A stretch of 64,000 nucleotides of DNA from Glaciimonas sp. PAMC28666 (GCF_016917355.1 NZ_CP070304.1:868001-932000), one strand, 5' to 3'. Counted from the stretch's first letter, positions 20,101-29,356 are shown. The notes: generated from the sequence alone by a model not told the origin. Numbers and translations are program-made.

Positions 20101-23100
20101 CCCAAGGTCACAGCGCCAGTTCCCGCCAGGGACTTGACGGTTGAACCCACTGACGTACCAGCAATATTTAACGTGCCGTTATCCACCACTTGGCTGGAAG
20201 TCGCAATGCTGCCCGAACCGGACAGGGCTAATGTACTGCCGTTACCCACTGTAGTGGCAGCGGTGTATGTATTGACACCAGATAGTGTTTCCGCACCGCC
20301 GGCTACCATCAATCCACCCGTACCGCCAACAACACCACTGAAGCTGCCAGCGGCGCTGGCTAGTGTCAACGTCTGAGCACCTAAAGCCACGGCACCAGCA
20401 CCCGACAGGCTCTGGATGGTTGCGCCCGAAGTCGTACCTGTGATATCGAAGGTGCCGTTGTCAGTCACGCTGCTCGCACTGGCCACACTGCCCGCTCCGG
20501 ACAACGCCAATGTCGCACCGCTGCCGATTGATGCGACACCACTGAAACTATTGACACCTGAAAGCGTCTCAGTCCCACCGGCTACCGTCAACCCACCTGT
20601 ACCACTCACATTACCGCTGAAATTATCTGCCGCGCTGGCGAGCGTTAATGTCTGATTACCCAAGGTCACAGCACCTGCGCCCGACAGGCGCTGAATGGTT
20701 GCGCCCGAAGTCGTACCTGTAATATCGAAGGTGCCGTTATCGGTCACGCTGCTCGCACTGGCCACACTGCCCGCTCCGGACAATGCCAATGTCGCACCGC
20801 TATTGATGGATGCAGCCCCCGTAAAACTATTGACACCTGACAGCGTCTCAGTCCCACCGGCTACCGTCAACCCACCTGTACCACTCACATTACCGCTGAA
20901 ATTATTTGCCGCATTGGCGAGTGTCAATGTCTGATTACCTAAGGTCACAGCACCTGCGCCCGACAGGCTCTGGATGGTTGCGCCCGAAGCCGTACCTGTA
21001 ATATCGAAGGTGCCGTTATCGGTCACGCTGCTCGCACTGGCCACACTGCCCGCTCCGGACAACGCCAATGTCGCACCGCTGCCGATTGATGCGACACCAC
21101 TGAAACTGTTGACACCTGACAGCGTCTCAGTCCCACCGGCTACCGTCAACCCACCCGTACCACTCACATTACCGCTGAAGTTATCTGCAGCGCTGGCGAG
21201 CGTTAATGTCTGATTACCCAAGGTCACAGCACCTGCGCCCGACAGGCGCTGAATGGTTGCGCCCGAAGTCGTACCTGTAATATCGAAGGTGCCGTTATCG
21301 GTCACGTTGCTCGCACTGGCCACACTGCCCGCTCCGGACAACGCCAATGTCGCACCGCTGCCGATTGATGCGACACCATTGAAACTGTTGACACCTGACA
21401 GCGTCTCAGTCCCACCGGCTACCGTCAACCCACCCGTACCACTCACATTACCGCTGAAGTTATCTGCCGCGCTGGCGAGCGTTAATGTCTGATTACCCAA
21501 GGTCACAGCACCTGCGCCCGACAGGCGCTGAATGGTTGCGCCCGAAGTCGTACCTGTAATATCGAAGGTGCCGTTATCGGTCACGCTGCTCGCACTGGCC
21601 ACACTGCCCGCTCCGGACAACGCCAATGTCGCACCGCTGCCGATTGATGCGACACCACTGAAACTATTGACACCTGACAGCGTCTCAGTCCCACCGGCTA
21701 CCGTCAACCCACCTGTACCACTCACATTACCGCTGAAGTTATCTGCCGCGCTGGCGAGCGTTAATGTCTGATTACCCAAGGTCACAGCACCTGCGCCCGA
21801 CAGGCGCTGAATGGTTGCGCCCGAAGTCGTACCTGTAATATCGAAGGTGCCGTTATCGGTCACGCTGCTCGCACTGGCCACACTGCCCGCTCCGGACAAC
21901 GCCAATGTCGCACCGCTGCCGATTGATGCGACACCACTGAAACTGTTGACACCTGACAGCGTCTCAGTCCCACCGGCTACCGTCAACCCACCTGTACCAC
22001 TCACATTACCGCTGAAATTATCTGCCGCGCTGGCGAGCGTTAATGTCTGATTACCTAAGGTCACAGCACCTGCGCCCGACAGGCGCTGAATGGTTGCGCC
22101 CGAAGTCGTACCTGTAATATCGAAGGTGCCGTTATCGGTCACGCTGCTCGCACTGGCCACACTGCCCGCTCCGGACAATGCCAATGTCGCACCGCTATTG
22201 ATGGATGCAGCCCCCGTAAAACTATTGACACCTGACAGCGTCTCAGTCCCACCGGCTACCGTCAACCCACCTGTACCACTCACATTACCGCTGAAGTTAT
22301 CTGCAGCGCTGGCGAGCGTTAATGTCTGATTACCCAAGGTCACAGTACCTGCGCCCGACAGGCGCTGAATGGTTGCGCCCGAAGTCGTACCTGTAATATC
22401 GAAGGTGCCGTTATCGGTCACGTTGCTCGCACTGGCCACACTGCCCGCTCCGGACAACGCCAATGTCGCACCGCTGCCGATTGATGCGACACCATTGAAA
22501 CTGTTGACACCTGACAGCGTCTCAGTCCCACCGGCTACCGTCAACCCACCCGTACCACTCACATTACCGCTGAAGTTATCTGCCGCGCTGGCGAGCGTTA
22601 ATGTCTGATTACCCAAGGTCACAGCACCTGCGCCCGACAGGCGCTGAATGGTTGCGCCCGAAGTCGTACCTGTAATATCGAAGGTGCCGTTATCGGTCAC
22701 GCTGCTCGCACTGGCCACACTGCCCGCTCCGGACAACGCCAATGTCGCACCGCTATTGATGGATGCCCCCCCCGTAAAACTATTGACACCTGAAAACGTC
22801 TCAGTCCCACCGGCCACCGTCAAGCCGCCAGCGCCACCGATGTTACCGGCAAAGGTATCGGCTGCGTTGCTCAGAGCAAGCGTTTGTCTGCCTAAAGCGA
22901 CGGTGCCGCTTCCAGCCAGCGTGGTGATAGAGGCACCGGATGAGCCACTGATATCGACGATACCGTTATCCGTCACGAGGCTTGAGGCGGCAATACTTCC
23001 GACGCCAGTCAGCGCCAACGTCGCACCGCTGTTTATTGTGGTGGCGCCGGTAATGCTATTGGTTCCGCCGAAGTTCAACGTTCCACTGTTGACGGTAGTT

Positions 23101-26100
23101 GTGCCGGAATACGAAGCCACACCGTTGACCAGAAGCGTACCGACACCGTTCTTGACCAGACTACCGCTACCGGCTATGGTCCCGCTATCAGTCAGCGTCG
23201 TACCACTCGCCGTACTGAAAGCGCTGTTACCAGTCAGGGTGGTGTTATGCGCTATATTAAATGATGCTGTTGTTTGCAGGGTTCCACCGTTGAGAATCAA
23301 GCTATTGCTAGCATTCCCTAGATTGGCATTCGATCCGACTTGTAGTACGCTGCCGCTGCCAACTGTAGTGGCACCGGCGTAAGTATTGGTGCCAGATAGG
23401 GTTTCGGTACCGCCCGCTACCGTCAACCCGCCCGTACCGCCGATGGCACCTGAGAAAGTATCAGCCGCATTACTCAAGGTCAGCGTTTTATTGCCCAAGG
23501 TCACAGCGCCAGTTCCCGCCAGGGACTTGACGGTTGAACCCACTGACGTACCAGCAATATTTAACGTGCCGTTATCCACCACTTGGCTGGAAGTCGCAAT
23601 GCTGCCCGAACCGGACAGGGCTAATGTACTGCCGTTACCCACTGTAGTGGCAGCGGTGTATGTATTGACACCAGATAGTGTTTCCGCACCGCCGGCTACC
23701 GTCAATCCACCCGTACCGCCAACAACACCACTGAAGCTGCCAGCGGCGCTGGCTAGTGTCAACGTCTGAGCACCTAAAGCCACGGCACCAGCACCCGACA
23801 GGCTCTGGATGGTTGCGCCCGAAGTCGTACCTGTGATATCGAAGGTGCCGTTGTCAGTCACGCTGCTCGCACTGGCCACACTGCCCGCTCCGGACAACGC
23901 CAATGCCGCACCGCTGCCGATTGATGCGACACCAGTGAAACTGTTGACACCTGACAGCGTCTCAGTCCCACCGGCTACCGTCAACCCACCCGTACCACTC
24001 ACATTACCGCTGAAATTAGTTGCCGCGCTGGCGAGTGTCAATGTCTGATTACCCAAGGTCACAGCACCTGCGCCCGACAGGCGCTGAATGGTTGCGCCCG
24101 AAGTCGTACCTGTGATATCGAAGGTGCCGTTATCGGTCACGCTGCTCGCACTGGCCACACCGCCCGCTCCGGACAATGCCAATGTCGCACCGCTGCCGAT
24201 TGATGCGACACCACTGAAACTGTTGACACCTGAAAGCGTCTCAGTCCCACCGGCTACCGTCAACCCACCTGTACCACTCACATTACCGCTGAAGTTATCT
24301 GCCGCGCTGGCGAGCGTTAATGTCTGATTACCTAAGGTCACAGCACCTGCGCCCGACAGGCGCTGAATGGTTGCGCCCGAAGTCGTACCTGTGATATCGA
24401 AGGTGCCGTTGTCGGTCACGCTGCTCGCACTGGCCACACTGCCCGCTCCTGACAACGCCAATGTCGCACCGCTGCCGATTGATGCGACACCACTGAAACT
24501 ATTGACACCTGAAAGCGTCTCAGTCCCACCGGCTACCGTCAACCCACCTGTACCACTCACATTACCGCTGAAGTTATCTGCAGCGCTGGCGAGCGTTAAT
24601 GTCTGATTACCCAAGGTCACAGCACCTGCGCCCGACAGGCGCTGAATGGTTGCGCCCGAAGTCGTACCTGTAATATCGAAGGTGCCGTTGTCGGTCACGC
24701 TGCTCGCACTGGCCACACTGCCCGCTCCTGACAATGCCAATGTCGCACCGCTGCCGATTGATGCGACACCACTGAAACTGTTGACACCTGACAGCGTCTC
24801 AGTCCCACCGGCTACCGTCAACCCACCCGTACCACTCACATTACCGCTGAAATTATTTGCCGCATTGGCGAGTGTCAATGTCTGATTACCTAAGGTCACA
24901 GCACCTGCGCCCGACAGGCGCTGAACGGTTGCGCCCGAAGTCGTACCTGTGATATCGAAGGTGCCGTTGTCGGTCACGCTGCTCGCACTGGCCACACTGC
25001 CCGCTCCTGACAACGCCAATGTCGCACCGCTGCCGATTGATGCGACACCACTGAAACTATTGACACCTGAAAGCGTCTCAGTCCCACCGGCTACCGTCAA
25101 CCCACCCGTACCACTCACATTACCGCTGAAGTTATCTGCCGCGCTGGCGAGCGTTAATGTCTGATTACCCAAGGTCACAGCACCTGCGCCCGACAGGCGC
25201 TGAATGGTTGCGCCCGAAGTCGTACCTGTAATATCGAAGGTGCCGTTGTCGGTCACGCTGCTCGCACTGCCCACACTGCCCGCTCCGGACAACGCCAATG
25301 TCGCACCGCTGCCGATTGATGCGACACCACTGAAACTATTGACACCTGACAGCGTCTCAGTCCCACCGGCTACCGTCAACCCACCTGTACCACTCACATT
25401 ACCGCTGAAATTATTTGCCGCATTGGCGAGTGTCAATGTCTGATTACCTAAGGTCACAGCACCTGCGCCAGCCAGACTTTGAATAGTTGCGCCCGAAGTG
25501 CCGGTGATGTCAAAAGTACCGTTATCGATCAGACTACTGGAATTGGCAATACTGCCGGCACCGGTCAAGGCCAATGTGACACCGGTATTGACGGTTGTGC
25601 TAGCAACGTAGGTGTTGGCGCCCGATAGCGTAACAACAGCTGGGCTGCTAGCGCTGTTTGCAATTGTCAGCGTGCCGGGCATACCCGCCATTACGTCTGA
25701 AATCACGCCCGAAAATATAGAGCTGGTGCCAAACCCATCAATCTTGCCACCGGTAGTATCGATGGCGAAATTTTGTGTCACGTGCATCGAAGGCACGTCG
25801 ACGCGTAAGGTCCCTCCCTGGAATATCGGAGTGACCGTACTTCCAACGTTGCTTGCCAAATAATAGCCCGCCACTGTATCGATTGGGCTTGACGTGACCA
25901 CGGGTGGCGTAGAAATGCCGGCTGCAGCGCCGCCAGCGGTACTAGCTGAAACAAGCGTTACAAAACTTGTTGTACTTCCTCCAATTGTATTGATTCCGGT
26001 CCAGATACTGGTATCAAATCCACTCCAGCTTTCATGTGAGGACTGTCCCCAGCTACTAAGTCCGGTTGTGTTCAGATCGGTGTTGATTGGATAAGCGGCA

Positions 26101-26765
26101 TATGCGCTTGGAATAGCAACAGAATCACTCCCGTAACCCATTGTTCCCAACCCAGTGATTCCTAATGATGACAAAGTCCCGGTTGCTGGATCCAGAAACA
26201 CAAACCCGGTTCCAGTACCGGATCCTGCCCAATTCACGGCATCCCGCAAAAAGCCACGCGGCCCGTCAAACGAAGAAGCTCCTGGGGAATAGTTCACGTG
26301 ATAATCTGCGTCTTGGCCGGTAATAAAAAGACGGTTCCCCAGCATGCTACTGGTTAATTGTCCGACTCCCATACTGGAGCCGACGAGAATAACGTTGTAA
26401 CTGGAAGCGGAAGCGGGCAGCGCAGAAGACGTGGAATTATCGTCGGTTACTGTCCATATCGTCGTCGAAGGGTCACCAGTCCCCGGACTAAACAATGAGT
26501 TGATCGCGGTGTTGTAACTAGAGTCCCCATACCATAAAACGTTCAGCGTTGTTGCGTTAACAAGCTGAGCAGAGCACGCCAAAGCGACACCAACCGCGAT
26601 CGTCTTCATGGCGGTGCCAAATTCCAATTTTTGTTCAAGAACCACCTTTTTTAGGCGCGTAAGCGCTTTGCCACCCGCTTTTTTTCCGCATGAGCGCGCA
26701 AGTTCAGAGACAGCTACAAACATTCCGATATTGCGATTCCAAACGAGACGAAAGGTATGATTCAT
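17178..26765 (-). CDS. Giant repeat-containing type V autotransporter adhesin
   Basis: A 3195-residue protein. Residues 1-72 are an extended signal peptide: ESPR motif MNHTFRLVWNRNIGMFVAVS, basic stretch, then TIAVGVALACSAQLVNA. About residues 72-260 are a non-repetitive domain (LNVLWYGDSSYNTAINSLF; NRLFITGQDADYHVNYSPG) resembling a ThuA/GATase-like fold. From about 320 to 2700 come autotransporter-associated beta-strand repeats (GGLTVAGGTETLSG type), dominated by near-identical 93-residue units. The last ~275 residues are the beta-barrel translocator, starting near AWVDLAGNRSNW and ending GLTGGVRLIF with the usual terminal Phe. It should be exported by Sec and displayed on the outer membrane. 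The barrel is intact and there are no stops, so the gene appears functional. AraC and small HTH genes flank it. Confidence 0.93.
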   Translation of the reverse strand: MNHTFRLVWNRNIGMFVAVSELARSCGKKAGGKALTRLKKVVLEQKLEFGTAMKTIAVGVALACSAQLVNATTLNVLWYGDSSYNTAINSLFSPGTGDPSTTIWTVTDDNSTSSALPASASSYNVILVGSSMGVGQLTSSMLGNRLFITGQDADYHVNYSPGASSFDGPRGFLRDAVNWAGSGTGTGFVFLDPATGTLSSLGITGLGTMGYGSDSVAIPSAYAAYPINTDLNTTGLSSWGQSSHESWSGFDTSIWTGINTIGGSTTSFVTLVSASTAGGAAAGISTPPVVTSSPIDTVAGYYLASNVGSTVTPIFQGGTLRVDVPSMHVTQNFAIDTTGGKIDGFGTSSIFSGVISDVMAGMPGTLTIANSASSPAVVTLSGANTYVASTTVNTGVTLALTGAGSIANSSSLIDNGTFDITGTSGATIQSLAGAGAVTLGNQTLTLANAANNFSGNVSGTGGLTVAGGTETLSGVNSFSGVASIGSGATLALSGAGSVGSASSVTDNGTFDITGTTSGATIQRLSGAGAVTLGNQTLTLASAADNFSGNVSGTGGLTVAGGTETLSGVNSFSGVASIGSGATLALSGAGSVASASSVTDNGTFDITGTTSGATVQRLSGAGAVTLGNQTLTLANAANNFSGNVSGTGGLTVAGGTETLSGVNSFSGVASIGSGATLALSGAGSVASASSVTDNGTFDITGTTSGATIQRLSGAGAVTLGNQTLTLASAADNFSGNVSGTGGLTVAGGTETLSGVNSFSGVASIGSGATLALSGAGSVASASSVTDNGTFDITGTTSGATIQRLSGAGAVTLGNQTLTLASAADNFSGNVSGTGGLTVAGGTETLSGVNSFSGVASIGSGATLALSGAGGVASASSVTDNGTFDITGTTSGATIQRLSGAGAVTLGNQTLTLASAATNFSGNVSGTGGLTVAGGTETLSGVNSFTGVASIGSGAALALSGAGSVASASSVTDNGTFDITGTTSGATIQSLSGAGAVALGAQTLTLASAAGSFSGVVGGTGGLTVAGGAETLSGVNTYTAATTVGNGSTLALSGSGSIATSSQVVDNGTLNIAGTSVGSTVKSLAGTGAVTLGNKTLTLSNAADTFSGAIGGTGGLTVAGGTETLSGTNTYAGATTVGSGSVLQVGSNANLGNASNSLILNGGTLQTTASFNIAHNTTLTGNSAFSTASGTTLTDSGTIAGSGSLVKNGVGTLLVNGVASYSGTTTVNSGTLNFGGTNSITGATTINSGATLALTGVGSIAASSLVTDNGIVDISGSSGASITTLAGSGTVALGRQTLALSNAADTFAGNIGGAGGLTVAGGTETFSGVNSFTGGASINSGATLALSGAGSVASASSVTDNGTFDITGTTSGATIQRLSGAGAVTLGNQTLTLASAADNFSGNVSGTGGLTVAGGTETLSGVNSFNGVASIGSGATLALSGAGSVASASNVTDNGTFDITGTTSGATIQRLSGAGTVTLGNQTLTLASAADNFSGNVSGTGGLTVAGGTETLSGVNSFTGAASINSGATLALSGAGSVASASSVTDNGTFDITGTTSGATIQRLSGAGAVTLGNQTLTLASAADNFSGNVSGTGGLTVAGGTETLSGVNSFSGVASIGSGATLALSGAGSVASASSVTDNGTFDITGTTSGATIQRLSGAGAVTLGNQTLTLASAADNFSGNVSGTGGLTVAGGTETLSGVNSFSGVASIGSGATLALSGAGSVASASSVTDNGTFDITGTTSGATIQRLSGAGAVTLGNQTLTLASAADNFSGNVSGTGGLTVAGGTETLSGVNSFNGVASIGSGATLALSGAGSVASASNVTDNGTFDITGTTSGATIQRLSGAGAVTLGNQTLTLASAADNFSGNVSGTGGLTVAGGTETLSGVNSFSGVASIGSGATLALSGAGSVASASSVTDNGTFDITGTASGATIQSLSGAGAVTLGNQTLTLANAANNFSGNVSGTGGLTVAGGTETLSGVNSFTGAASINSGATLALSGAGSVASASSVTDNGTFDITGTTSGATIQRLSGAGAVTLGNQTLTLASAADNFSGNVSGTGGLTVAGGTETLSGVNSFSGVASIGSGATLALSGAGSVASASSVTDNGTFDITGTTSGATIQSLSGAGAVALGAQTLTLASAAGSFSGVVGGTGGLMVAGGAETLSGVNTYTAATTVGNGSTLALSGSGSIATSSQVVDNGTLNIAGTSVGSTVKSLAGTGAVTLGNKTLTLSNAADTFSGAIGGTGGLTVAGGTETLSGTNTYAGATTVGSGSVLQVGSNANLGNASNSLILNGGTLQTTASFNIAHNTTLTGNSAFSTASGTTLTDSGTIAGSGSLVKNGVGTLLVNGVASYSGTTTVNSGTLNFGGINSITGATTINSGATLALTGVGSIAASSLVTDNGIVDISGSSGASITTLAGSGTVALGRQTLALSNAADTFAGTIGGAGGLTVAGGTETLTGNSTYTGTTAITSGGILRVAANANLGSASNNISLNGGTLQTTASFATTRNMALAGIATLNTASGTTLTENGTLTGAGRLYKEGAGSLVLSGNNIGWTGGATIDSGLVQVTSATGLGTGNVLLNGGMLETTVSFMTNQTISVAGGTTFYTDPNTTATLSGNIIGVASSANSCLTKSGTGTLNLTGNATTGQGTCITQGTMRVNGVLNSNFLAVNAGSMLRGTGLINAPIYVAGRLAPGNSPGTLSTTGTVTMAGGSTYQEDINGLGTGAGPGNYSRLLITGAGNQFIAGGANLVPNLTNVIGTATYTPYVPAIGDSFRIITAEGGIVGRFATLVQPAGLADGTRIAAFYNVSGENSVDLRVLPSSYARYVRLSSTNINNQMLGKALDQISNADQAGTGTALDSSLLYALSGLTATQITTAVTALDGEIHGALAAVAPVSGQALQGIIERRMSSDSIAQSATDTPSLAKDHAAWVDLAGNRSNWSGDSTASGFTTNRTQLVLGMDILRGTSTLLGAGISHSTTNVSAVAGSGSVDDNMVFVYGEQAVDKIVLDGIVGYGRGSWDSQRGDPLGISKPLDNSVHGKSTLASAGIHTPLTISGIVISPFVRALWQKVGRDSFTEGTTTPAALTLSNYSATGTRMLVGLSGNSAVNDPLATSYTYQYSLGVGRDSGDLAYPILNATLAGVGTSILTPQISRSFVQANFYGTARMSAQMYAYYGVSSELRSEKTDLGLTGGVRLIF
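19405..20415. repeat. Higher-order repeat, copy 1 (1011 bp)
   Basis: Within the autotransporter gene this divergent 337-codon block is almost base-identical to 22798-23808, at a constant offset of 3393 bases. It encodes the QVVDNGTLNIAGTSVGSTVK, FNIAHNTTLTGNSAFSTASG and SLVTDNGIVDISGSSGAS segments. It implies a segmental tandem duplication spanning several 93-residue units. Confidence 0.9.
20416..22797. repeat. 279-bp repeat array B in the autotransporter gene (about 9 units)
   Basis: Units recur every 279 bases (landmarks at 20416, 20695, 20974, 21253, 21532, 21811, 22090, 22369, 22648), each encoding 93 residues. Units differ by a few bases only, for example GVASIGSG versus AASINSG and SVASASSV versus SVASASNV. 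Each unit is also open on the opposite strand for 79 codons, which is a by-product of the repeat. Confidence 0.95.
22798..23808. repeat. Higher-order repeat, copy 2 (1011 bp)
   Basis: Near-identical partner of 19405-20415 at offset 3393. Differences visible include a Thr/Ile change in LNFGGTNSIT versus LNFGGINSIT, and GLTVAGG versus GLMVAGG. It separates the two 279-bp arrays. Confidence 0.9.
23809..25490. repeat. 279-bp repeat array A in the autotransporter gene (about 6 units)
   Basis: Units begin at 23809, 24088, 24367, 24646, 24925 and 25204, again 279 bases apart and nearly identical to array B. A more divergent edge unit (GTSGATIQSLAGAG) lies at the N-terminal side near 25450-25560, as expected when internal units are homogenised by recombination. 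Confidence 0.93.
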
Positions 26766-27590
26766 GAGTTTTCTAATTTAACGATTAAAGGATATAAGAT
26801 TTTGGTGTAAAAAAAGAACCAAAAGATTCATTCACAAACCTTCTGACATCGAATTGGGTTCACCATAACTAAACAAGAAGATTCTATTTAATTTTTAAGA
26901 AAGGTTTGTTGAGTGGCGTAATGCACAGACGTTAATTTGTCGATAGTGCGCATCTACAAATCCTCCAGAATGAAAGGCATGAGCGGCAGGGACTTTGTGC
27001 CTAATAATTATTTTTGCTATATCGGTGGGCATGCTCAGGCTTGGGAGGTACTCGGGTGACAACCAGTTCTTCGATTGTTTCGTCCAAGGCAGTATTTATA
27101 TGCGTCAACAAGAAATCTGCATCCGTCGACTTCAGTGAGTTGCAACATATGTTAAAAATTCTCCGAAAAATTTTCCCATAGAAAGACGTTTAGCATCTGC
27201 GGAACCCCAATTAACATTTCACGCCGATGCTCCTTCCGTAGCGTCATGAAAAGACAGAAAAAAACTATTAGGAACATCCATGATCAGGGCTCCTTCTAAC
27301 TTCTTCTCCGACCTTCTTCTACGGCCCACCCGCCGACATTCGTCGGTCGCCGACACGCCTCTAATTTTCCACCCAGCGCACAATATTTTTTCTTGTTTGC
27401 TGTGACTCGAAGAGTTATCGCTAAAAATATCTTGAAATATAAAAGATGCCTAAAATCCGCATGACCTTCGATTTTTATTTATGCTGTTCTTTTGTCTTTA
27501 AAACCGTTTTCGCGCATCTAAACTACTTAAGCTTGCACAAAAACTTAGGGAGCTAAACAAGCATAAATATAACGGAGTGCCGGAATTTAC
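26766..27590. other. Intergenic region upstream of the autotransporter
   Basis: An 825-base region with no convincing gene. It should hold the autotransporter promoter. The inverted words CAAACCTT (about 26835-26842) and AAGGTTTG (about 26900-26907) frame an AT-rich stretch 70-140 bases before the start and could be an operator. No strong Shine-Dalgarno is seen before the ATG at 26765. Confidence 0.4.
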
Positions 27591-28580
27591 TTACTGACTA
27601 GTATTTTTCGTCAATTCCATCGTAAATCTACCCGGCGAACATTTTAAGAATTTCTTGAAAACACGACCAAAATAAGCAGAGTCAATAAATCCCGATCTAA
27701 ATCCGATCTCCGATATGGTGAGTTTAGAGCTAGAATCCTTCAACATAGCTATCGCCGCAGTTAAGCGCATCGACCTCAAAATACTAAAAAAAGTCGACTT
27801 ATCTGCAGTGTTAGCAAATTGTCGATGCAATTCTTTTGTCGAAATGTTGAAGCGGCTGGCAAGACCGGAAGCCGTAATTTCTGGGTCCATATAATTTGCT
27901 CGCAACCAGCTATGCATACGTTTATATAGATCTTTATTTTTCAAATACACACCTGCTATCGGTGAACCAAAAATATGTGACTCCTCTAATGCAAACATAA
28001 AAATAGATAAGATATGTTCAATCATAATGATTTGCGTACGACGGTCTGCGTTCCCGGAAATCATAGTATTTAGATTACGAAAATACGAAGAAAGTTGGAT
28101 GGACCAGCCCGTATTACCGCGCAAAGTTTGCCCGACATAATTCTCTGGATTTGGAATCCAAGTGCGAATGATGGCGTCGGGGATTGATAAAAAAATCCCT
28201 TGGGTACCACTCATAGTGGCTTGAAACTCTTGTTTAGTATCAATTAAGACAAAATCACCCATTTCTAATTCAGCATCAGTTTTGCGCTGCGTGAATACGC
28301 AAAAATTAGTTAGTGGCATTATTAAATGAAAAGGATGATCATCGACAAGAGCAATATCCTTATCCGTCCTCCATGCAGTCACTGGACTACAGCCTTCCGA
28401 TAAAAAGTAGCATGTTTCTCCCAACTTCTTAATACTTACTTTTGCGTCGAAATTCTCACTCTCGCCGCTCGTAATATTGAAAGGATTCGAAGATTTTTTT
28501 ATCGCATCAACACAATATTCAAATCTATTTTTTGCTGGAAAAAAATCGCTATCGATAACCGAATCGTAATTGTTTCGCAT
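27591..28580 (-). CDS. AraC-family transcriptional regulator, paralogue 3
   Basis: A 329-residue protein with an AraC_binding_2-like N-terminal half (RFEYCVDAIKKS, CYFLSEGCSPVTA, GDFVLIDTKQEF, SIPDAIIRTWIPNPENYVG). The C-terminal HTH pair has FNISTKELHRQF and SEIGFRSGFIDSAYFGRVF, ending KCSPGRFTMEL. A GGAG ribosome site lies 6 bases before the ATG. It sits upstream of the autotransporter on the same strand, 825 bases away, and is the best local candidate for its regulator (inference). Upstream are the shared GTCACAAT-N10-TTTTGC element and two copies of TTGCCTAA 38 bases apart. Confidence 0.9.
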   Translation of the reverse strand: MRNNYDSVIDSDFFPAKNRFEYCVDAIKKSSNPFNITSGESENFDAKVSIKKLGETCYFLSEGCSPVTAWRTDKDIALVDDHPFHLIMPLTNFCVFTQRKTDAELEMGDFVLIDTKQEFQATMSGTQGIFLSIPDAIIRTWIPNPENYVGQTLRGNTGWSIQLSSYFRNLNTMISGNADRRTQIIMIEHILSIFMFALEESHIFGSPIAGVYLKNKDLYKRMHSWLRANYMDPEITASGLASRFNISTKELHRQFANTADKSTFFSILRSMRLTAAIAMLKDSSSKLTISEIGFRSGFIDSAYFGRVFKKFLKCSPGRFTMELTKNTSQ

Positions 28581-28893
28581 AGATACTCCGCATCAAACAC
28601 ATATTTTTTAGCAAATTCAAACCTGCCTCAATATAGTCGAAATGCCATCTTAGGCAATATAAATTTGTTCACAATTATTTGTATTTTTTAGGCAAAATTT
28701 GTAAATTATTGTGACTGAAACGTCATACATATCAGGTCATGGCATGAGGTAAATTGCGAATTTAGGCATTGTTAATGCTCGCTTGGCCGGACGAGAAAAT
28801 GCAACAGATATCCTCAGAGCGAAAAAAGCTATTTTTATTTAAATGATACATCCAGAAGCGCCGCTCGTTGCCAGCCTAGACGAAAAGGCCTGC
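28581..28893. other. Promoter region of AraC paralogue 3
   Basis: AT-rich, non-coding. The word TTAGGCAA occurs on the plus strand at 28650-28657 and 28688-28695, giving a direct repeat with 38-base spacing in front of the gene. The second copy overlaps the candidate operator at 28692-28715. Confidence 0.4.
28692..28715 (-). promoter_or_regulatory. Candidate operator GTCACAAT-N10-TTTTGC upstream of AraC gene 3
   Basis: On the minus strand GTCACAAT (28715-28708), 10 bases, then TTTTGC (28697-28692) repeats exactly the arrangement at 11051-11074 before AraC paralogue 1. The spacer sequences differ, which favours two separated contact boxes over a copied block. Its role is inferred. Confidence 0.35.
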
Positions 28894-29106
28894 TTAGTTG
28901 TAGTCGCGTTTAACGAATAATTTTAGCTTTTCTCGAATCATTTTTTCATGGCGAGAGTCGATGTTTCGTTAGTCAAACTGCGCTGCGAATTGCTGTGATT
29001 ATAGATTTTGAGATGATTTCGTAGCGTCGTTTCCAGCTCGGCCCTTTAACTGACACGGGTCTTATTGACAAGCTCTCTGATGCAGCGATTAAAGCGTTCG
29101 AACATG
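28894..29106 (-). mobile_element. IS481-like transposase C-terminal fragment
   Basis: The minus strand reads FNRCIRELVNKTRVS-stop, then ELETTLRNHLKIYNHSNSQR followed by SLTNETSTLAMKK, and after a shift KLKLFVKRDYN-stop at 28894. This is the IS481-type integrase-core tail (ERFN...YNHQ.PQ.AL...KKW...LFVKR.YN). Only about 70 codons remain, with an internal stop. Confidence 0.72.
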
Positions 29107-29356
29107 CGGTTGGTTTGTCGATGACGTTGCGAATGAGTGGATATTCAGTTGTCAGTTGCTAGCACGGAACGTCAAACGCATGCTCGCCGTTGAGGAGTCG
29201 GTTGCTGGGCCTGAACCGGTCGGCATCAGTTTCCGTGAAGACCCGCCTGGTTGCGCGGGCATGGCAACGACAAATAGCGTCGCGTAGCTTCATCGGTAAG
29301 CGTGTTCCCAAGGCCGTCTTGACGAATTCCGATAAAGAAATTCAATCGGCAGGAAT

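Noticed and set aside
20377-25490. CRISPR array from the regular spacing of repeats
   Set aside because: The 279-bp period has no unique spacers and lies inside an uninterrupted coding frame; no cas genes are present.
19285-25863. Plus-strand open frames of 71-244 codons repeated every 279 bases
   Set aside because: They are antisense to the autotransporter repeats; the period and identity come from the coding repeat, there are no ribosome sites, and the peptides are proline-valine-rich artefacts.
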